Source: Brevibacillus choshinensis
GTDB lineage: Bacteria > Bacillota > Bacilli > Brevibacillales > Brevibacillaceae
Direction: 5' to 3'
Length of the DNA stretch: 64,000 nucleotides
Assembly (NCBI RefSeq): GCF_016811915.1
Contig: NZ_CP069127.1
Span: 3,385,001-3,449,000, forward strand
Part shown: positions 53,770 through 61,989 of the stretch, piece by piece
Layout of the letters: every line of letters starts with the position of its first letter
Numbering within the stretch: the stretch's first letter is position 1
Program-made: the position numbers and the translations under genes
The notes under the pieces: generated by a model
What the model was told of the DNA's origin: nothing
The model's database searches: none
Seen by the model: only the letters and a program-made list of their open reading frames with translations

Positions 53770-53911
53770 GTTACAACATACACATGGCGTGAAGTTCCTT
53801 AGCTACTCACTGGCCTTCCCTCTCCGTTCGTTTTATCTGCATTAGGTGGGATTGGCTTAGATTTGCGGTTTATCCTGTTCCCTCTATCGGCATGGGTTCG
53901 CCACAAGAAAA

Positions 53912-54305
53912 TATTCCACTGGCCCGCTGGTGAGTACACAATCGAGCGGATCTGATGCTGTGGGAGTTCAAATCGTGAATAATGGAAAAAGTCTTGTCAC
54001 AGTAAGAGTGAGAGCATTCAATCTCGCAGGTGTGAATAAAACTCGCTTTTTTTCGGACTATCGCGGTTCCATCAAACTCCTCTTCCTTTTTAACTTTTAG
54101 TGTTGATGTACTTGAATTCGAAGTGCAAATCAAAGTAAGAAACGGCAACGATTCTGTAATCACCGCGTCTTGCATCGAGAGCTCAAACGTATCTAGCTTG
54201 GAGAATGTATCGTTTCATCGTTACACGGCGGATTTGAATGGCTGCCTTTTTCACTTTACACATTGTGTTCATTTGGGAACTCCAATGGCGGGGACTCATA
54301 AATGA
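53912..54305 (+). pseudogene. Frameshifted surface/structural protein gene
   Basis: Frame 1 reads YSTGPLVSTQSSGSDAVGVQ, IVNNGKSLVTVRVRAFNLAG. After a run of seven T (54047-54053) a one-base shift restores FRTIAVPSNSSSF, then FSVDVLEFEVQIKVRNGNDSV to TGA near 54303. Removing one T would join the halves into about 130 codons. No start codon with a ribosome site lies at the 5' end, so the gene is also truncated there. The pattern resembles small beta-sandwich proteins of Brevibacillus/Paenibacillus with unknown roles. Confidence 0.6.
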
Positions 54306-54332
54306 ACAGACAGCCATGAACAACGCAATAAG

Positions 54333-54366
54333 AAAAAACCCCTCGCACCTAAAGGCACAAGGGGTT
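54333..54366 (-). terminator. Terminator of glnA
   Basis: On the minus strand AACCCCT and AGGGGTT with GTGCC/GGTGC inner pairs are followed by TTTTTTC. Confidence 0.9.
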
Positions 54367-54373
54367 TCGCTGA

Positions 54374-55708
54374 TTAATACGTGTTCATGTACTGCTCGCG
54401 CTCCCAATCGTGAACGCGTGTACGGAACATATCCCACTCGATTTCTTTTGCTTCGATGAAGTGAACCAGAGCGTGCTCACCCAGCGCTTCGCAGATCACT
54501 GGATCAGCTTTCAGGCACTCGATCGCTTCTTTCAAAGTTGCAGGCAGGTTCGCGATGCCGTTTTCTTCGCGATCTTGCTCGGTCATTACATAAATGTTAC
54601 GGTCGATTGCAGGTGGTACGGCAATTTTGTTTTTGATTCCATCCAAGCCGGCTTTCAGCATTACTGCCAATGCCAGGTATGGATTTGTTGCCGGATCCGG
54701 GCTGCGAACTTCGATACGAGTTCCCATGCCTCTGGAGGCAGGAATACGAATCAAAGGAGAACGGTTTTTAGCAGACCACGCTACATAGCATGGAGCTTCG
54801 TAGCCAGGTACGAGACGTTTGTAAGAGTTAACCAGCGGGTTGGTAATGGCAGTGAAACCACGAGCATGATGCAAAATTCCTGCCAGATAGTATCTCGCTG
54901 TTTGGCTCAGACCCATTGCGTCTGACTCATCATAGAATGCATTTTCTTTTCCACGGAACAGAGATTGGTTCGCGTGCATACCAGAACCCGCTACACCGTA
55001 CAGAGGTTTTGGCATGAAGGTAGCATGCAGACCATGCTTTTGCGCGATGGTTTTCACTACCAGCTTGAATGTCAAAATTTGGTCAGCTGCTTGCAGTGCA
55101 TTCGCATATTTAAAGTCGATCTCGTGTTGACCTGGAGCTACCTCGTGGTGGGATGCTTCCACCTCAAAGCCCATCTTCTCCAAAGTCAGTACGATATCAC
55201 GGCGGCAGTTTTCACCCAGATCAAGTGGAGCGAAATCGAAGTATCCGCCTTGGTCATTCAAATCAAGTGTCGGTTCGCCTTTTTCGTTCAGTTTGAACAG
55301 GAAGAATTCTGGCTCTGGACCTACGTTAAACGCGGTGAAGCCCATTTCTTCCGCTTCTTTCAGAGCGCGCTTAAGGATATAACGCGGGTCTCCTTCAAAT
55401 GGAGAGCCATCAGGATTGTGGATATCACAGATCAGACGTGCAATTTTGCCATGCTCGTTGCCCCAAGGGAATACGACCCATGTGTCCAGGTCTGGAACCA
55501 GGTACATGTCGGATTCTTCGATGCGGACGAAGCCTTCGATGGAAGAACCGTCAAACATCATTTTGCCGTCGAGTGCTTTTGGGAGCTGGGACAGAGGGAT
55601 TTCTACGTTTTTAATGATCCCCATCAGGTCGGTAAACTGCAAACGGATGTACCTTACGTCCTCTTCTTGGGCCAAACGCATAATGTCATCTCTTGAAAAC
55701 TTGCTCAC
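54374..55708 (-). CDS. glnA: Glutamine synthetase type I
   Basis: A 444-aa GSI-alpha enzyme that forms glutamine from glutamate, ammonia and ATP. Landmarks are the N-terminal beta-grasp ([19 protein letters not shown]), [20 protein letters not shown], the ATP/Mg segments [12 protein letters not shown] and [24 protein letters not shown] and [12 protein letters not shown] at the end. Short length and lack of the adenylylation-region insertion indicate the Bacillus type, feedback-inhibited and acting on GlnR. It follows glnR by 37 bases on the same transcript. Confidence 0.98.
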   Translation of the reverse strand: MSKFSRDDIMRLAQEEDVRYIRLQFTDLMGIIKNVEIPLSQLPKALDGKMMFDGSSIEGFVRIEESDMYLVPDLDTWVVFPWGNEHGKIARLICDIHNPDGSPFEGDPRYILKRALKEAEEMGFTAFNVGPEPEFFLFKLNEKGEPTLDLNDQGGYFDFAPLDLGENCRRDIVLTLEKMGFEVEASHHEVAPGQHEIDFKYANALQAADQILTFKLVVKTIAQKHGLHATFMPKPLYGVAGSGMHANQSLFRGKENAFYDESDAMGLSQTARYYLAGILHHARGFTAITNPLVNSYKRLVPGYEAPCYVAWSAKNRSPLIRIPASRGMGTRIEVRSPDPATNPYLALAVMLKAGLDGIKNKIAVPPAIDRNIYVMTEQDREENGIANLPATLKEAIECLKADPVICEALGEHALVHFIEAKEIEWDMFRTRVHDWEREQYMNTY

Positions 55709-55745
55709 ATTTCTCTCCTCCTGTCTCTATATACCCTTTTTTATA

Positions 55746-56156
55746 TCAGTGGAAGAAGCGGGAAAGCTCTCCACGTATCAATGCGGCCTCGCCATTGCGA
55801 GATGCACTGTGATACATAATCTGTTGTCTCAGGAGCTGGTGTAGCTCCTTGTCTGTCATGTCCTTGCGTTTAGCTTCTGATGTAGTGGAAATCTCTGTCT
55901 GCTCCGCTGCGGGCTCTTGCATTTGCAGGACCTGTTTGATTCCCGCAATGTTGAGTCCCTTTTCAATCAGAGCTTTAATTTCCAACAGGCAGTCTACATC
56001 GTTGAAGGAAAATAGACGCTGTTTCCCTTCGGTGCGGGCTGGGTGAATGAGCTCGTTTTGTTCGTAATAGCGAATCTGCCTCGCAGTTAGATCCGTCAAT
56101 TTCATGACGATCCCAATGGGAAAGAGGGCCATATTCCGACGAATGTCATCACTCAT
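55746..56156 (-). CDS. glnR: MerR-family nitrogen repressor GlnR
   Basis: A 136-aa MerR-type repressor. The N-terminal winged helix is GIVMKLTDLTARQIRYYEQNELIHPARTEGKQRLFSFNDVDCLLEI. The C-terminal tail (LLRQQIMYHSASRNGEAAL...GELSRFFH) is the glutamine-synthetase-responsive part that keeps the regulator in its low-nitrogen state. It autorepresses glnRA. GGAGGG lies seven bases before ATG 56156. A promoter and a GlnR-type box lie immediately upstream. Confidence 0.95.
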   Translation of the reverse strand: MSDDIRRNMALFPIGIVMKLTDLTARQIRYYEQNELIHPARTEGKQRLFSFNDVDCLLEIKALIEKGLNIAGIKQVLQMQEPAAEQTEISTTSEAKRKDMTDKELHQLLRQQIMYHSASRNGEAALIRGELSRFFH

Positions 56157-56191
56157 GACTTGTCCCTCCTCAATTGTGTTCCATATGCTTT

Positions 56192-56220
56192 ATTCTATGC
56201 AACATCACAAACCCTGTCAA
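56192..56220 (-). promoter_or_regulatory. glnRA promoter
   Basis: TTGACA (56215-56220) and TAGAAT (56192-56197) are spaced by 17 bp on the minus strand, 36 bp before the start codon. Confidence 0.8.
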
Positions 56221-56224
56221 CACA

Positions 56225-56241
56225 TGTTAGAAAATATCACG
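56225..56241 (-). promoter_or_regulatory. GlnR/TnrA-type operator
   Basis: CGTGATATTTTCTAACA matches TGTNA-N7-TNACA with one mismatch (TGT to CGT). It sits directly upstream of the -35 of glnRA, the position of the known repressor site. Confidence 0.75.
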
Positions 56242-56260
56242 TAGCAAGTCATGACAAATG

Positions 56261-56303
56261 AAAAAACAGCGATCCGCCACTCATGAGACATGACGAACCG
56301 CTG
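56261..56303 (-). terminator. Terminator of ynbB
   Basis: On the minus strand CAGCG and CGCTG close an imperfect stem with an inner TCATG/CATGA pair, followed by TTTTTT. Confidence 0.65.
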
Positions 56304-56307
56304 ATTT

Positions 56308-57591
56308 TTAGGTTTCAGAGCCAGGCAGATCCAGCAAATTCTTTTCCAAAAGCCCGTTCAACGCTGTCAAAATCCCGACTTTTACGTGGGAATAAGTCAG
56401 TCCACCTTGCACGAAGCCGAGATAAGGCGGACGGATCGGGCCATCCGCGGAAAATTCAATGCTGGCACCCTGAATGAACGTACCTGCAGCCATGATGACA
56501 GGGTCGGCGTATCCCGGCATTTCGCTGGGGTATGGGGTGACATGGGAATCAACGGGAGCAGCCTTTTGGATCCCTTGGCAAAAAGCGATGAGCCGTTCCG
56601 CCGAACCGAACTCCACGGATTGAATCAGATCGGTGCGAGGCTCATGCCAGAGTGGATTTGTCTTGAAACCGAGTCTCTCCAGCATCGCGGATGAAAACAC
56701 GGCGCCTTTCAACGCCTCCCCTACGACGTGCGGAGCCAGGAAGAAGCCCTGGAACATCTCCAGCAAGGAATACAGGGATGCACCTCCCTCTGCCCCGATC
56801 CCCGGTGCTGCCATCCGGTAGGAAGCGAGCTGCACGAGATCCTGGCGACCGACGATGTATCCACCGGTTTTGACCAAGCCCCCTCCCGGATTTTTGATGA
56901 GAGAACCGGCCATGATATCGGCACCAACATGCAGCGGCTCCAGCTCTTCCGTAAATTCACCGTAGCAGTTGTCCACGAATACGATCACATCCGGCTTCAT
57001 TTCCTTGACGAGACGGATCATCTCCTGGATCTTGGCAATCGTAAATGAAGGTCGATCGGCATACCCGCGGGAACGCTGAATTCCAATCGCTTTCGTCTTC
57101 GGAGTGATCGCTCCAGCCACGGCCATAAAGTCGATCTCGCCTTCAGGTGTCAATGGCACATAGCTGTAGCCGATTCCGTAGTCCTTGAGGGAGCCTTGTC
57201 CTTCTCCGCGAACTCCGACGACTTCCTCCAGGGTGTCATACGGCTTGCCTGTAATGTAGAGCAGATCGTCTCCTGGCCGCAAAATCCCGAATAGGGAAAT
57301 CGCGATGGCGTGTGTGCCCGAAATGATATGGGGACGCACTAACGCTGCTTCTCCCCCGAATACATCCGCATAGATGGATTCCAACGTGGAACGACCGGAA
57401 TCGTCGTAGCCGTATCCGGTCGAGGGAGAAAAGTGAAATTCATTGACTTCGTGCTTTTGAAACGAGCGCAGCACTTTCAGCTGATTGGTGTCCACCAGCG
57501 CTGCAATCTGCCTGTGTCTTTCTGAAATCGTTGCTTCTACTTCTAAGACGAGAGGTCTCAGTTTCTCGCCGTGTGAAAAATATTGAAACAT
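56308..57591 (-). CDS. ynbB: Methionine gamma-lyase-like PLP protein (aluminium resistance family)
   Basis: A 427-aa PLP-fold protein of the Met_gamma_lyase/YnbB family. The PLP lysine is in AGSLIKNPGGG, with ALVRPHIISGTHAIAI before it and VDNCYGEFTEE as the aspartate-containing strand; FHFSPSTGYGYDD near the start is typical. It follows hflX by 8 bases and belongs to the conserved group hflX-ynbB-glnR-glnA. It has been annotated as an aluminium resistance protein without strong proof; lyase activity is inference. Confidence 0.9.
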   Translation of the reverse strand: MFQYFSHGEKLRPLVLEVEATISERHRQIAALVDTNQLKVLRSFQKHEVNEFHFSPSTGYGYDDSGRSTLESIYADVFGGEAALVRPHIISGTHAIAISLFGILRPGDDLLYITGKPYDTLEEVVGVRGEGQGSLKDYGIGYSYVPLTPEGEIDFMAVAGAITPKTKAIGIQRSRGYADRPSFTIAKIQEMIRLVKEMKPDVIVFVDNCYGEFTEELEPLHVGADIMAGSLIKNPGGGLVKTGGYIVGRQDLVQLASYRMAAPGIGAEGGASLYSLLEMFQGFFLAPHVVGEALKGAVFSSAMLERLGFKTNPLWHEPRTDLIQSVEFGSAERLIAFCQGIQKAAPVDSHVTPYPSEMPGYADPVIMAAGTFIQGASIEFSADGPIRPPYLGFVQGGLTYSHVKVGILTALNGLLEKNLLDLPGSET

Positions 57592-57599
57592 CAGCTATC

Positions 57600-58892
57600 T
57601 TACCAACTCTCTTCAACAGTCTCTGGTTTGTCCAGGAGGAAAGGAGCGATCCGTCCATAAATAGGGTTATCCCGATTTACGCGAACCGTGACTCGGTAGG
57701 ACTCTTCCTCTTCATCAAAATGCTGCTCCATCTCGACGCCTTCCCGATGCAAAAGCGACAGGATGTCTCCGCGCTCTACAGGCACTTTCAGGGTCATTTC
57801 ATTAAACGACGCGAGTGCATACGACTCGATCCGCTTCACCAATCGCTTCAAGTCATCATCGCGCATAGCCGAGATCAAAATCCACTCGTCGGCAGGCGGC
57901 AAATACGTTCCTTCCGCCATCGCATCCGCCTTGTTAAACACGACGAGCTGCGGGATGTCCTCCGCTTTCAGCTCATGCAAGATCCGATCAACCACTTGCA
58001 TGTGGATTTGCAGGTCGGGGTGGTGACTGTCTACCACGTGCAAAATCAAATCCGCTTCCTTTACTCCTTCCAACGTGGAACGGAAGGCAGCGACCAAGCT
58101 CGTCGGCAGGTCCTGAATAAATCCGACCGTATCCGTCAAGAGGACCTCCATCCCGCTCGGCAGGGACAGCTGACGTGTCGTTGGATCCAGAGTCGCGAAG
58201 AGTTTATTTTCCTCAAGGGTGCCCGCATTCGTCAACCGATTCAGGATGGTTGATTTCCCCGCATTGGTATACCCGACGAGCGCGACCTGGAAGACGTTGT
58301 TTTTCTTGCGTCTCTCGCGATGAAGCTGTCTGGTGCGGACTGTATCGGACAACTGCTGTTTCAGCTCCGTGATCCGTCTGCGAATGTGCCGGCGATCGCT
58401 TTCCAGCTTGGATTCACCGGGACCTCTCGTACCGATCCCGCCACCGAGACGAGAGAGCTGTTTCCCTTGTCCCGCCAAGCGGGGAAGCAGGTAATTGTAC
58501 TGGGCAAGCTCTACCTGGATTTTCCCCTCGCGAGACTGGGCGCGCCCAGCAAAAATATCGAGAATCAGCTGCGTGCGGTCAATGACCTTGCAGTCAAAGA
58601 GCCGATCCAGATTGCGAGTCTGACTCGGAGAAAGCTCATCATTGAAAATGACGACGTCCACGTCCAGTTCTTCCGCAAGCTGCGCGAGCTCGTCGATTTT
58701 CCCGGTCCCTAAATACCAAGCCGGGTCAATTCTGTCGCGGTTTTGCGTGATGACATCCAGCACTTCTACGCCAGCTGTGTCCGCGAGCTCCTGCAGCTCC
58801 TCCATGGAAAGGCGCATGCGCTCTTCATCACGGTTATCTAAAAGGCAGCCGACCAAAATCGCCGTTTCCTTCGTTTTTATCAGATCGTTCAC
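57600..58892 (-). CDS. hflX: GTPase HflX
   Basis: A 430-aa ribosome-associated GTPase that splits stalled ribosomes. The N-terminal HflX domain contains GTGKIDELA and IFNDELSPSQTRNLDRL, ending in the glycine-rich LGGGIGTRGPGESKLE. The G domain has G1 GYTNAGKST (207-215), DTVGFIQDLP (G3) and FNKAD (G4). The short C-terminal tail follows. The gene is just upstream of ynbB (8 bp). Confidence 0.95.
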   Translation of the reverse strand: MNDLIKTKETAILVGCLLDNRDEERMRLSMEELQELADTAGVEVLDVITQNRDRIDPAWYLGTGKIDELAQLAEELDVDVVIFNDELSPSQTRNLDRLFDCKVIDRTQLILDIFAGRAQSREGKIQVELAQYNYLLPRLAGQGKQLSRLGGGIGTRGPGESKLESDRRHIRRRITELKQQLSDTVRTRQLHRERRKKNNVFQVALVGYTNAGKSTILNRLTNAGTLEENKLFATLDPTTRQLSLPSGMEVLLTDTVGFIQDLPTSLVAAFRSTLEGVKEADLILHVVDSHHPDLQIHMQVVDRILHELKAEDIPQLVVFNKADAMAEGTYLPPADEWILISAMRDDDLKRLVKRIESYALASFNEMTLKVPVERGDILSLLHREGVEMEQHFDEEEESYRVTVRVNRDNPIYGRIAPFLLDKPETVEESW

Positions 58893-58941
58893 CGATTCAC
58901 GCCCTTTCTTCCCCTATCATACCACAATTTCCCCTGATTCG

Positions 58942-59901
58942 TTACGACGTGGACCAGACAAAATCCTCCGGCATCAAGGTCATGATGTCGTCCCTCGTGA
59001 GCTCATGTACGGCCAGCAGGCGGACAGCTTGCTTTCGAATCGCTTGCTCGAGTGCATTGCGCACGTACCTTGCATTGCTGAAATTCGTCTCAAAGATATC
59101 TTGTCGCATTCTCGTTAAATGTAGCCTCAGTTTTTCCTTGGCATTCGCGGAGAGGCGGTACTCTTTGCCCACAAGCAGGCTGTCTGCGATTCTGATCAGG
59201 TCGTCAACGGAATAGTCTGCGAATTTCAGGTGGATCGGGAACCGCGAAGGCATGCCTGGATTGAGTTCTAGAAACGCATCCATTTCTTCGGTATACCCTG
59301 CAAGTATGCAGATAAAATCATTCCCGTGATCTTCGAGGGCTTTCGTCAGGCAGTCGATCGCTTCTTTGCCGAAGTCCTTTTCCCCGCCACGGGCCAGCGA
59401 ATAGGCTTCATCGATAAACAAGATTCCACCCAGTGCTTTTTTGACCAAATCCCGTGTCTTTTGCGCCGTATGACCGATAAATTCTCCTACCAGATCGGCA
59501 CGCTCTACTTCTATCAAATGGCCTTTGCTCAGGATTCCCATCTCGCGAAACATCTTACCGAATAAACGGGCTACCGTCGTTTTGCCGGTGCCCGGATTTC
59601 CCTTGAATACCATGTGGAACACTTGCTTTTCCAGTTTCAGGTGGTGCTTTTCACGCTCTCTATTGATCCGCAGCAGGGCGTGAATCTCATACATCAGCTT
59701 TTTCGCTTCCTGCAATCCAATTAAACGCTCGAGCTCGTCAAAGGCTGCCGCGACGTTGCCAGGAGCTGTCGTTCGGACTCGATCGGCCAAAGTCTCAGGC
59801 TGCTTGACCCGCTGCTCTGGTCTGTGAAATACCACCTGGATTCGATGGGGAGCCTTTTCCTCGACCGTGTCAGCTGAAGGTTGATATCCCGACGGTTTCA
59901 C
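58942..59901 (-). CDS. spoVK: Stage V sporulation protein K (AAA ATPase)
   Basis: A 319-aa AAA protein. A short N-terminal region is followed by LERLIGLQEAKKLMYEIHALL, Walker A GNPGTGKTT (101-109), ADLVGEFIGHTAQKTRDLVKKALGGILFIDEAYSLARGG (Walker B), AGYTEEMDAFLELNPGMPSRF (sensor and arginine finger) and the C-terminal lid FETNFSNARYVRNALEQAI. Matches SpoVK/CbxX type. SpoVK is needed for spore maturation in B. subtilis and lies in the same genomic neighbourhood there. Confidence 0.93.
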   Translation of the reverse strand: MKPSGYQPSADTVEEKAPHRIQVVFHRPEQRVKQPETLADRVRTTAPGNVAAAFDELERLIGLQEAKKLMYEIHALLRINREREKHHLKLEKQVFHMVFKGNPGTGKTTVARLFGKMFREMGILSKGHLIEVERADLVGEFIGHTAQKTRDLVKKALGGILFIDEAYSLARGGEKDFGKEAIDCLTKALEDHGNDFICILAGYTEEMDAFLELNPGMPSRFPIHLKFADYSVDDLIRIADSLLVGKEYRLSANAKEKLRLHLTRMRQDIFETNFSNARYVRNALEQAIRKQAVRLLAVHELTRDDIMTLMPEDFVWSTS

Positions 59902-59960
59902 ATGCGATCACCTACCTCATGGTCATACATTAGTATACTCACGTCCGAGGTAAACCTGCC

Positions 59961-60725
59961 CTATTTTTTCAATCCGTACCTGCCGAGGAGCCATGAGCAA
60001 AGGAGTACGGCAATGAGACAGCCTGACAGAAAAGGGACGACGCCTGTGAGCAGTCCAGAGGGAGTGAGCGTGCTAACCCTCGAGATCTGGCAAAGACTAG
60101 CCACTACTATGCCGCCAGTGCCTATTCCCGTCCAGTACAGCCGTTTCATCCATCGGGGAACGCCGCTTTCTTCGTGAGGAAACGGTACTCCTCTCCCTGA
60201 TTTCCAAATCACAAACACAATCGCGGCGAGGCCGAAGCATGTGCTTCCATGCTGCAGCACTTTATATACCGGAAGATCCATTCCTCCCAGCGATAGATGC
60301 TGCTTTAGAATTGAAAGGCGGGAAACCGCGAAGGCTCCTTTGTGCGTAAAGGCATCCCAAATGAGATGACTGCAAATGCCAAGAATGGCCGAATAAGCAA
60401 AAATCATCGATGAATACCAGGAGGGCAGCATTTGTGTGGAATGTTCTCTACGTCTCGCGTCGAAGTTCTTGCTCAACCAGGACGGCAAGCAAAGGAGTAG
60501 CGGCCTTTTCACAACATGAGCAAATAATAGACAGAGAACAACGACCAGGGGCAGATCAAAATAGAGTATTCCGAGAGTGGTGTGACTGTATGCACTGTAT
60601 GCCTGCATCCGGATAAAGTACTCAAAATCGGGCGCCATGCTGCCGAAGACTAACGCAGGAAAATGGAAGCATCGGTTCTGGCGAAGCGGCAGGACAATGG
60701 CTGGATGTGCGAAAGTAAATGGCAA
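59961..60725 (-). CDS. DUF4184 family membrane protein
   Basis: A 254-aa membrane protein. The N-terminal MPFTFAHPAIVLPLR with SMAPDFEYFIRM is the DUF4184 signature, including the His and Asp positions of the related metal-dependent hydrolase family; about six hydrophobic segments follow, and ICSHLIWDAFTHKGAF carries further His/Asp positions. A role as a membrane-bound hydrolase is inferred from these residues only. Between spoVK and the IF-3-like gene, same strand. Confidence 0.8.
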   Translation of the reverse strand: MPFTFAHPAIVLPLRQNRCFHFPALVFGSMAPDFEYFIRMQAYSAYSHTTLGILYFDLPLVVVLCLLFAHVVKRPLLLCLPSWLSKNFDARRREHSTQMLPSWYSSMIFAYSAILGICSHLIWDAFTHKGAFAVSRLSILKQHLSLGGMDLPVYKVLQHGSTCFGLAAIVFVIWKSGRGVPFPHEESGVPRWMKRLYWTGIGTGGIVVASLCQISRVSTLTPSGLLTGVVPFLSGCLIAVLLCSWLLGRYGLKK

Positions 60726-60790
60726 ACAAACACCTTCCCTCTTCTTTGCCCAATATGACGTTTACTCAGCAGAAAAAGATACAGAAGGGC

Positions 60791-60830
60791 AAAAAAAGAA
60801 CACCCAGCGCCGGCTTTGCCTTCGGTGAGT
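60791..60830 (-). terminator. Terminator of the IF-3-like gene
   Basis: On the minus strand CACCG..GGC/GCCGG..GGGTG form an imperfect hairpin followed by TTCTTTTTTT. Confidence 0.55.
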
Positions 60831-60843
60831 GCAGGGATTTCCA

Positions 60844-61332
60844 TTAGAGTGGCAGCATGACAGCGATCACTTGTTTTCCGCTGACCTGTATGCCCTTTTC
60901 CTGTTTGCCGCAGTGTGCCAGTTCGCGAACGAGCTCCTCAACCAGCTTTTTCGCTTCCTGGCTTTCCTTTTTCTCCAGGCGAACCGTCAATTGAACAGAA
61001 TCGCCCGCAACGAGAATTCGTTCTGCTTGCCTTTTCTTTGTATCGTAATCATGGTCCTCGATGAATGCGCTAAGGCGGATCTCTTTCAGCTTTGGACCCT
61101 TTTCCGCTTTGCGGCTCTTGGCACTGTCCTGAATGGCTTGCTGCTTAAAATCAGTACGGCTGACCAAACGGCAAGGAGGAGGGCTGCTGGCAAGAGACTG
61201 ACACACGAGATCGACTTCCAATTCCTTCGCCATTTTCAGCGCTTCTTTCGTAGGTACGATCCCCAAGTCTTCTCCGTTCACCCCGATTAGCAGCACTTCA
61301 GAAGCTTTAATTTTTTCATTCATGATGATCAT
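60844..61332 (-). CDS. Translation initiation factor IF-3 paralogue
   Basis: A 162-aa protein with the two-domain IF-3 plan: NEKIKASEVLLIGVNGEDLGIVPTKEALKMA then LDLVCQS in the N-domain and KEIRLSAFIEDHDYDTKKRQAERILVAGDSVQLTVRL in the C-domain. Canonical motifs are altered: PVCRIMDYGK becomes PPCRLVSRTD and FRGRE is absent. It is not followed by rpmI-rplT as the normal infC is, so it is likely a second, specialised copy. ATG at 61332 was chosen; the frame is open 22 codons further. The ribosome site is weak (AAGGA 13 nt away). Confidence 0.8.
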   Translation of the reverse strand: MIIMNEKIKASEVLLIGVNGEDLGIVPTKEALKMAKELEVDLVCQSLASSPPPCRLVSRTDFKQQAIQDSAKSRKAEKGPKLKEIRLSAFIEDHDYDTKKRQAERILVAGDSVQLTVRLEKKESQEAKKLVEELVRELAHCGKQEKGIQVSGKQVIAVMLPL

Positions 61333-61451
61333 TTTTTCTATCCGTTCCTTCCTTTGTTTCTCTATAATGATGATTGTACCACATCCAAAGGTTTGCAAAA
61401 CGCCCTCATGGATGTATTGACAGGTAACCAGAGAATCGTTTACATTTACGC

Positions 61452-61471
61452 TTAGTTAGCCAGCTAAGTAA
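61452..61471. promoter_or_regulatory. Inverted repeat operator ahead of the MarR gene
   Basis: TTAGTTAGC and GCTAAGTAA (one mismatch) separated by CA, ending 14 bases before the start codon. Typical of a MarR autoregulatory site. Confidence 0.6.
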
Positions 61472-61485
61472 CTGGAGGAATTGCC

Positions 61486-61935
61486 TTGGATTTTGATTAC
61501 GTTAATGCCTTGACTCATATCATGGGTCACGTGATGAAGCTGCATCGACACAATCTCGATCTGCTCATTCAAAAGTACGATGTACATCCTGGTCAACCTC
61601 CTCTTCTGCTCCGGCTTTATCGTCACGGCGGGCTGATGCAACGAGAGCTGGCAAGCAGCATGAACGTGAAGCCGGCCACCTTGACCGTCATGATCAATCG
61701 GATGGAGAAGTCCGGTCTCGTCATCCGCAAGCCTGATCCGAATGATCAGCGTGTGTCCAGAGTGTATTTGACAGACAAGGGCAAAGAGGCAACCTTGGCT
61801 GTAAAAGACGCATTGGAGCTTCTGGAGACCCGCTGCTTTCAGCAATTCACGAAAGAAGAAACAACCGTGCTTCGGGATATGCTAGGCCGCCTGCACACGA
61901 ATATGGAGACGTTCAACCGCGAGCATGGCAGCTAA
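61486..61935 (+). CDS. MarR-family transcriptional regulator
   Basis: A 149-aa winged-helix dimer. The recognition region is QRELASSMNVKPATLTVMINRMEKSGLVIRKPDPNDQRVSRVYLTDKG, the standard MarR core including the wing Asp-Arg. TTG at 61486 has GGAGG seven bases upstream. The palindrome at 61452-61471 probably mediates autoregulation. The next plus-strand gene is an MFS exporter 54 bases on, so this is likely its local regulator. Confidence 0.88.
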   Translation: MDFDYVNALTHIMGHVMKLHRHNLDLLIQKYDVHPGQPPLLLRLYRHGGLMQRELASSMNVKPATLTVMINRMEKSGLVIRKPDPNDQRVSRVYLTDKGKEATLAVKDALELLETRCFQQFTKEETTVLRDMLGRLHTNMETFNREHGS

Positions 61936-61989
61936 GGCTACTTTTCTTGGCATGGGGCATAGCCCTGTGCGTACTTCATACAGAAAGGT

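Noticed and set aside
53870..54175. A 101-codon minus-strand frame
   Set aside because: It is antisense to the frameshifted plus-strand gene, whose two halves form a continuous beta-rich pattern.
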